NCBI RefSeq assembly: GCF_007673235.1
Contig: NZ_VDZH01000003.1
Location: 593,168-657,167, forward strand
DNA: 64,000 nt
Source of the DNA: Curtobacterium pusillum
GTDB lineage: Bacteria; Actinomycetota; Actinomycetes; Actinomycetales; Microbacteriaceae
Direction of reading: 5' to 3'
In this document: piece after piece, positions 59,296 to 64,000 of the stretch
Layout: every line of letters starts with the position of its first letter
Position numbering within the stretch: position 1 is the first letter of the stretch
The notes under the pieces: model-generated
Database searches by the model: none
Seen by the model: only the letters and a program-made list of their open reading frames with translations
What the model was told of the DNA's origin: nothing
Position numbers and translations under genes: made by a program

Positions 59296-60527
59296 CCGAC
59301 ACGACCCACATCACGAACGGTCAGCCCGTGCTCGCCGCGACGCCGGCAGCGGCCGACGGTCCCGAGCACGTCGAGGTCCCGGTCGCGTACGACGCGATCC
59401 TGCTCGCCGGCTTCGGCGGTCCCGAGGGCCAGGACGACGTCATCCCGTTCCTCCGCAACGTCACGCGTGGTCGCGGCATCCCGGACGAGCGACTGGAAGA
59501 GGTCGCGCACCACTACCGGCACTTCGGCGGTGTCAGCCCCATCAACGCGCAGAACCGCGCGCTCAAGGCGGCTCTCGAAGGTGAACTCGCGAGCCGCGGC
59601 ATCGACATGCCGGTGCTCTGGGGCAACCGCAACTGGGAGCCCTACCTGGAGCAGGCGTTCACCGAGGCCGCAGACCACGGCTACACCAAGCTCATCGCGA
59701 TCGCCACGAGCGCCTACTCGTCGTTCTCGAGCTGCCGCCAGTACCGCGAGGACTACGCCCGCGTGCTCACCGAGACCGGTCTGATCGACACCATCCAGAT
59801 CGACAAGGTCCGGCAGTTCTTCGACCACCCCGGCTTCGTCCGCCCGTTCGTCGACGGTGTCCGCGACGGCATGGCGAAGGCCATCGCCGAGAACGACGGC
59901 CTCGACGTCGCGACCGAGCTGCACGTGCTGTTCTCGACGCACTCGATCCCGTCGACCGACGCGGCGAAGTCCGGCCCCGACTACGGCGGCTTCGACGAGC
60001 ACGGGGCGTACGAGGCCCAGCACCTCGCCGTGGCGCAGGTCGTCCTCGACCAGGCGTGGGCCGAGCTGCTCGAACTCCCCGAGCACGCGTCCCTCCGCGG
60101 CACGAGCACGCCGCCGTGGAAGCTCGTCTACCAGTCGCGCTCGGGCCCGCCGTCGCAGCCGTGGCTCGAGCCGGACATCAACGACTACATGAACGAGACG
60201 CTCAAGGGCGGCCCGACGCGTGCGGTCCTCATCGTCCCGCTCGGCTTCGTGAGCGACCACATGGAGGTCATGTGGGACCTCGACGAAGAAGCCACCGAGA
60301 CCGCTGGCGAGCTCGGCTTCTGGTCGGTCCGGACGCAGACCCCGGGCGTCGACCCGGCCTACGTCGCCGGCCTGGTGGACCTCGTCCTCGAGCGCGTCAA
60401 CGGCACGCCGACGAGCGAGCGGCCGCACGAGACGGACCTCGGCCCCTGGTACGACGTCTGCCGTCCGGGCTGCTGCGAGAACGTGCGCGCCGGGTTCAAG
60501 CCCGCCGCCGCAGGGCTCGCCCCGTGA
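59292..60527 (+). CDS. hemH: coproporphyrin III ferrochelatase (HemH/CpfC)
   Basis: 411 residues. It inserts Fe2+ into coproporphyrin III. Seen: AILLAGFGGPEGQDDVIPFL, HHYRHFGGVSPINAQNRAL, VLWGNRNWEPYLEQAF, FSTHSIPSTDA with the catalytic His, and VPLGFVSDHMEVMWDLDEEA with the conserved Glu and His. Cys148 (SSCRQYRED) and Cys390/394/395 (VCRPGCCENVR) match the [2Fe-2S] cluster seen in actinobacterial ferrochelatases. The ATG overlaps the hemQ stop by 4 nt. An Ala/Pro-rich N-terminal extension of about 25 residues precedes the core. Confidence 0.96.
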   Translation: MTDTTHITNGQPVLAATPAAADGPEHVEVPVAYDAILLAGFGGPEGQDDVIPFLRNVTRGRGIPDERLEEVAHHYRHFGGVSPINAQNRALKAALEGELASRGIDMPVLWGNRNWEPYLEQAFTEAADHGYTKLIAIATSAYSSFSSCRQYREDYARVLTETGLIDTIQIDKVRQFFDHPGFVRPFVDGVRDGMAKAIAENDGLDVATELHVLFSTHSIPSTDAAKSGPDYGGFDEHGAYEAQHLAVAQVVLDQAWAELLELPEHASLRGTSTPPWKLVYQSRSGPPSQPWLEPDINDYMNETLKGGPTRAVLIVPLGFVSDHMEVMWDLDEEATETAGELGFWSVRTQTPGVDPAYVAGLVDLVLERVNGTPTSERPHETDLGPWYDVCRPGCCENVRAGFKPAAAGLAP

Positions 60528-61513
60528 CGGACGAAGCAGGCGTGACGGACGGAGCAGCCGGCGGCCCGCCGCCGATCCGCCTCGGCACCCGCGCCAGCCG
60601 CCTCGCCGTCGCGCAGTCCCAGGACATCGCCGACCGCCTGGCGAAGGCATCGGGTCGCCCGGTCGAACTCGTGACCGTGACGAGCGAGGGCGACACGAAC
60701 CGTGCCTCGCTCGCGAGCCTCGGCGGCACCGGCGTCTTCGCCAGTGCCCTCCGCGAAGCCCTCGTCGCGAACGAGGTCGACGTGCTCGTGCACTCGCTGA
60801 AGGACCTGCCGACCGCGCCGTACCCCGGCCTGCGGATCGGCGCGGTGCCGAAGCGCGCGGACGCCCGCGACGTCCTGGTCGCCCGGAACGCCGCGACGCT
60901 CGACACCCTGCCCGAGGGCGCGAAGGTCGGCACCGGATCGCCCCGCCGCGTCGCGCAGCTCAAGGCGAAGCGCCCCGACCTCGACGTCGTGGACATCCGC
61001 GGGAACATCGACACCCGTCTCGGCCGCGTCGAGGACGACCTCGACGCCGTGGTGCTCGCCGCCGCCGGCCTCGGTCGGATCGACCGGCTGAACGAGGCGA
61101 CCGAGCTCCTGGACCTCGGCTTCTGGCCGAGTGCTCCCGGCCAGGGCGCACTCGCGGTCGAGATCCGGGCGGACGAGACCGACCGGAACCTGCTCGCCGC
61201 GCTGGGCAAGATCGAGCACGCCCCGACCCGTCTGACGGTGTCGGCCGAACGCGAGGTCCTCGCGAAGCTCGAGGCCGGCTGCTCCGCACCGATCGGCGCG
61301 ACGGCGATCGTCGACGCCGAACTCCTGCTCGTCTCGGCGACGGTCTACCGTCCCGACGGCTCCGAGTACCGCACCGCATCGCACGCATCGGTGCTCGAGG
61401 GATCCGCGCAGGACCGCCAGGCCGAGGCACTCGAGGTCGGCGCCCGCGTCGCCGCCGAACTGCTCGAGAACGGCGCGGCCGAGCTGGCCGACATCGCCTC
61501 CGCCGCCGAGTAG
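60524..61513 (+). CDS. hemC: porphobilinogen deaminase (hydroxymethylbilane synthase)
   Basis: 329 residues. It polymerises four porphobilinogens to hydroxymethylbilane. Seen: LGTRASRLAVAQSQDIADRL, TSEGDTNRASLASLGGTGVF, VDVLVHSLKDLPT with a catalytic Asp, VGTGSPRRVAQLKAKRPDL, DIRGNIDTRLGRV and Cys253 in EAGCSAPIG, which anchors the dipyrromethane cofactor. The GTG overlaps the ferrochelatase stop (GTGA). The last gene before the unusual hemD junction. Confidence 0.97.
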   Translation: MTDEAGVTDGAAGGPPPIRLGTRASRLAVAQSQDIADRLAKASGRPVELVTVTSEGDTNRASLASLGGTGVFASALREALVANEVDVLVHSLKDLPTAPYPGLRIGAVPKRADARDVLVARNAATLDTLPEGAKVGTGSPRRVAQLKAKRPDLDVVDIRGNIDTRLGRVEDDLDAVVLAAAGLGRIDRLNEATELLDLGFWPSAPGQGALAVEIRADETDRNLLAALGKIEHAPTRLTVSAEREVLAKLEAGCSAPIGATAIVDAELLLVSATVYRPDGSEYRTASHASVLEGSAQDRQAEALEVGARVAAELLENGAAELADIASAAE

Positions 61514-61577
61514 GCACGTCACGGACACGCGGTCGCCCGTCGTCGTCATCCCGCGGGGTGGCGACTGGGGCGACCGC

Positions 61578-62324
61578 GTGGCCGCTGCCGCACACGACCG
61601 GGGGCTCGACCCGCGGATCGTCCCGCTCATCGGGACGGAGGCACCGAAGGACCCCGCCCCGCTCGCCGCTGCGGTCCGCCGTCTGGTCGCCTCCGGAGCG
61701 GCCGGGAGGCACGACGCACCATCCGCGGTCGGCGACCGTCCACGCGTGGCCGGCTCCGACTGGCTCGTGGTGACCAGTGCGACGGCGGTGCGCGTGATCG
61801 CGGGACTGGTGACGCGCCTCCCGTCCGACCTGCTGGTGGCGGCGGTCGGCGAGCCGACCGCACGAGCCGCGCGTGCCGCCGACTGGGTCGTCGACCTGGT
61901 GCCGCCGGACGCCTCGGCGGCGGCGCTCGTCGAGGCGCTGCCGGACACGGCTCGATCCGTCCTGTTCCCGCGGTCCGACCTGGCCGCACCGACGCTGGTG
62001 GACGGTCTGCGCGCCCGCGGGATCGACGTGGACGACGTGGTGGCGTACCGTACCGTGGGGACCGGCGACGAGCCGATCACCTTCGACACGGTGCCCGCCG
62101 CGGTGCTCGTGACGAGCGGCAGCGTCGCCCGCGAGATCGCCCGCCGGATGACCCCGCTCGACCCCGGCACCCTCGTGGCCTGCATCGGGCCCGGGACCGC
62201 CGCCGACGCTCGCGCAGCCGGACTGCCCGTCCACGTGATCGGACGCACCCGGTCCGCCGAAGCCCTGCTCGACGCCGTCGTCGAGACCCTGCACCACCCC
62301 GCCCCCGAACAGGAAGGCACCTCA
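61578..62324 (+). CDS. hemD: uroporphyrinogen-III synthase, no stop before hemB (fused) and no ordinary start at the expected site
   Basis: HemD closes and rearranges hydroxymethylbilane to uroporphyrinogen III. Seen: LVASGAAG, DWLVVTSATAVRVIAGL, VAAVGEPTARAA, DDVVAYRTVGTGDEP, AAVLVTSGSVAREIARRM and LVACIGPGTAADARAAGLP. The homologous first strand, VVVIPRGGDW, lies upstream of the first usable start (GTG at 61578). The natural beginning, V-T-D-T at 61518, is encoded by GTC rather than GTG. The frame has no stop between here and the hemB GTG at 62325, so translation continues into HemB (600 residues in all to 63380). hemB keeps its own AGGAAGG, so separate HemB can also be made. Confidence 0.8.
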
Positions 62325-63380
62325 GTGACCGGCCGCTTCCCCCAGGTCCGCCCCCGTCGACTCCGCGCCACCCCCGCGATGCGACGCCTCGTCGCCGAGA
62401 CCCGGCTCCACTCCGCCGAGCTCGTGCTGCCGATGTTCATCCGCGAAGGGGCGCGCGACGCGATCGACATCTCGAGCATGCCCGGGGTGCAGCAGCACTC
62501 GCTCGACTCGTTCCGGCGTGCGCTGGTCGAGGCCGCGTCCGTCGGCATCGGGGGCGTGAACCTGTTCGGCGTGCCCGAACGCAAGGACGCCGTCGGCTCC
62601 GGCGCGACCGACCCGGACGGCATCCTCAACGTGGCGATCCGGATCGCGAAGGAAGAGGTCGGCGACGCGCTCGTCGTGCAGTCCGACCTGTGCCTCGACG
62701 AGTTCACGGACCACGGGCACTGCGGTGTCCTGGCGGCGGACGGGTCGGTCGACAACGACGCGACCCTGCTGCGCTACCGCGACATGGCCGTCGCTCAGGC
62801 CGAGGCGGGTGCCGAGCTCGTCTGCATGAGCGGGATGATGGACGGCCAGATCGCCGCCGCACGTGACGCGCTCGACGTCGCGGGCCACTCCGGGACGGCC
62901 CTGCTCGCCTACGCGGCGAAGTACGCGTCCGCGTTCTACGGCCCCTTCCGCGAGGCCGTCGACTCCTCGCTCGTGGGCGACCGCCGGACGTACCAGATCG
63001 ACGCCGCCAACGGTCGGCAGGGGCTGCGCGAGGTCGAGCAGGACATCGAGGAGGGCGCCGACATCGTCATGGTGAAGCCCGCGATGAGCTACCTCGACGT
63101 GCTCGCCGAGACCGCTGCGACCTCGCCCGTGCCGGTGTGGGCGTACCAGATCTCCGGCGAGTACGCGATGATCACGGCAGCCGCGCAGAACGGCTGGATC
63201 GACCGCGACGCCGCCGCGATGGAGTCGCTCATCGGCATCAAGCGTGCCGGCGCCGACGCGATCCTGACCTACTTCGCCGTCGACATCGCACGGAAGCTCA
63301 ACCAGGAGGCCGGTCTCCGCACCTCCGGCACCACCGCCGTAGTCGCCGGCATCGCCTCGACCGGGAAGGCCCCCGAATGA
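62325..63380 (+). CDS. hemB: porphobilinogen synthase (delta-aminolevulinic acid dehydratase)
   Basis: 351 residues. It condenses two 5-aminolevulinate molecules to porphobilinogen. Seen: [44 protein letters not shown] with the Cys residues of the metal site, Lys199 in [13 protein letters not shown] and Lys251 in [12 protein letters not shown] (Schiff bases), and [12 protein letters not shown]. The GTG at 62325 has AGGAAGG about 9 nt upstream and begins at the usual N-terminus, so it can start on its own, but it is also in phase with the open hemD frame. The next start (hemL) overlaps the stop. Confidence 0.95.
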   Translation: MTGRFPQVRPRRLRATPAMRRLVAETRLHSAELVLPMFIREGARDAIDISSMPGVQQHSLDSFRRALVEAASVGIGGVNLFGVPERKDAVGSGATDPDGILNVAIRIAKEEVGDALVVQSDLCLDEFTDHGHCGVLAADGSVDNDATLLRYRDMAVAQAEAGAELVCMSGMMDGQIAAARDALDVAGHSGTALLAYAAKYASAFYGPFREAVDSSLVGDRRTYQIDAANGRQGLREVEQDIEEGADIVMVKPAMSYLDVLAETAATSPVPVWAYQISGEYAMITAAAQNGWIDRDAAAMESLIGIKRAGADAILTYFAVDIARKLNQEAGLRTSGTTAVVAGIASTGKAPE

Positions 63381-64000
63381 CCACGAACGACCAGCTGTTC
63401 GGCCGTGCCAAGAACGCGATCCCCGGCGGCGTGAACTCGCCCGTCCGTGCCTACGGATCGGTGGGCGGCACCCCGCGTTTCCTGGTGTCGGCGAAGGGAG
63501 CGTACGTCACCGACGCCGAGGGACGTGAGTACGTCGACCTCGTGGCGTCGTGGGGTCCCGCGATCCTCGGTCACGCGCACCCCGGTACCGTCGAGGCCGT
63601 GCAGCAGGCTGCCGCGCGCGGACTGTCCTTCGGGGCCTCGACCCCGGGCGAGACCGAGCTCGCCGAGCTCGTGAAGCAGCGGGTGTCGGTCGACGGCGAC
63701 GGCCCCATCGAGAAGCTCCGCATGGTGTCGACCGGTACCGAGGCCACGATGACGGCGATCCGGTTGGCCCGCGGCTACACCGGCCGCGACCTGCTCGTGA
63801 AGTTCGCCGGGCACTACCACGGGCACTCCGACTCCCTGCTCGCCGAGGCTGGTTCGGGGGTCGCCACCCTGGCCCTTCCCGGCAGCGCGGGCATCACCGA
63901 GGAGACCGCGGCGCAGACCCTGGTGCTGCCGTACAACGACCTGGACGCCGTCCGCCGCGCGTTCGACGAGCACTCCGAGCGCATCGCCGGCGTGATCGTC
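63377..64000 (+). CDS. hemL: glutamate-1-semialdehyde 2,1-aminomutase (partial, runs off the right edge)
   Basis: 208 codons are present. PLP-dependent aminomutase that turns glutamate-1-semialdehyde into 5-aminolevulinate. Seen: [77 protein letters not shown] and [20 protein letters not shown], all typical. The PLP-binding Lys is beyond the window. ATG overlaps the hemB stop (ATGA). Its presence with hemA and hemB gives the full C5 entry into tetrapyrroles. Confidence 0.96.
   Translation, partial: MTTNDQLFGRAKNAIPGGVNSPVRAYGSVGGTPRFLVSAKGAYVTDAEGREYVDLVASWGPAILGHAHPGTVEAVQQAAARGLSFGASTPGETELAELVKQRVSVDGDGPIEKLRMVSTGTEATMTAIRLARGYTGRDLLVKFAGHYHGHSDSLLAEAGSGVATLALPGSAGITEETAAQTLVLPYNDLDAVRRAFDEHSERIAGVIV

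Noticed and set aside
1-64000. CRISPR arrays, tRNA or rRNA genes, insertion sequences, integrases
   Set aside because: None seen: no regularly spaced identical repeats with unique spacers, no cloverleaf-like stretches in the gaps, and no transposase or integrase motifs in any reading frame I recognised.

Overview
The window is very GC-rich, densely coded and typical of a high-GC Gram-positive actinobacterium. It carries NucS mismatch endonuclease, the coproporphyrin-dependent heme route (HemY/HemQ/HemH with an Fe-S ferrochelatase tail), a class-E-type LAYTG surface protein, FCD-GntR, LacI and TetR regulators, and many genes that start 6-8 nt after a -10-like hexamer (leaderless mRNAs). By gene content and style I infer Microbacteriaceae, perhaps Curtobacterium-like. 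No rRNA, tRNA, CRISPR, transposase or prophage was seen.

Layout. 1-2156 (-): an alpha/beta hydrolase fused to a gluconate-dehydrogenase-subunit-3-like domain, translationally coupled to a GMC oxidoreductase cut by the left edge. 2277-8586 (+): a tightly overlapping trio of GCS2-type ligase fused to a circularly permuted ATP-grasp, an AsnB/AsnO-type amidotransferase and an S9 peptidase; a GNAT gene follows after a repeat cluster. This looks like a route for making and recycling a small amidated peptide. 9703-11937: a DAO-type oxidase and a secreted matrixin-like protease. 11963-19442 (+): FCD-GntR regulator, TIM-barrel isomerase/decarboxylase, 3-hydroxyacid dehydrogenase, SDR, ACS-type MFS, DAK-family kinase and TPI-like isomerase. 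I read this as acid-sugar or polyol catabolism through a C4 ketose such as erythrulose. The kinase is frameshifted and its frame then runs into the isomerase gene.

19439-26558: two-component system, small membrane peptide, M15 lipoprotein, degenerate SDR, unknown protein, short conserved-looking ORF, MarR, TetR, and a DUF4190/DUF4352-like membrane protein bracketed by two near-identical 49-nt hairpins. 26670-29884: Gfo/Idh/MocA dehydrogenase and TIM-barrel isomerase, divergent from an MFS exporter/permease. 29964-44792: mostly single-gene transcription units: esterase, TetR, Nudix, VOC, P-loop kinase, NmrA-like, MFS + HAD phosphatase, nucS, a second YbjJ-like MFS divergent from a LacI regulator, SDR divergent from a TetR, GNAT, DUF1772, MATE and GAP-family protein. 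44853-53559: NCS2 permease, LAYTG surface protein, M13 peptidase, pseudo-beta-lactamase, APH-like kinase, GNAT, DUF4232 lipoprotein, a small acidic repeat protein and a Nudix hydrolase.

53577-64000 is the heme locus. hemA runs left; hemE, hemY, an inserted ytxH/holin-X/DUF3618 trio, hemQ, hemH, hemC, hemD, hemB and hemL (cut by the right edge) run right. The set covers glutamyl-tRNA to heme apart from the coproporphyrinogen steps handled by HemY itself. hemD has no stop codon before hemB and no ordinary start at the expected place, so a HemD-HemB fusion is predicted.

Functions are assigned from sequence motifs and family knowledge only; no database search was possible.
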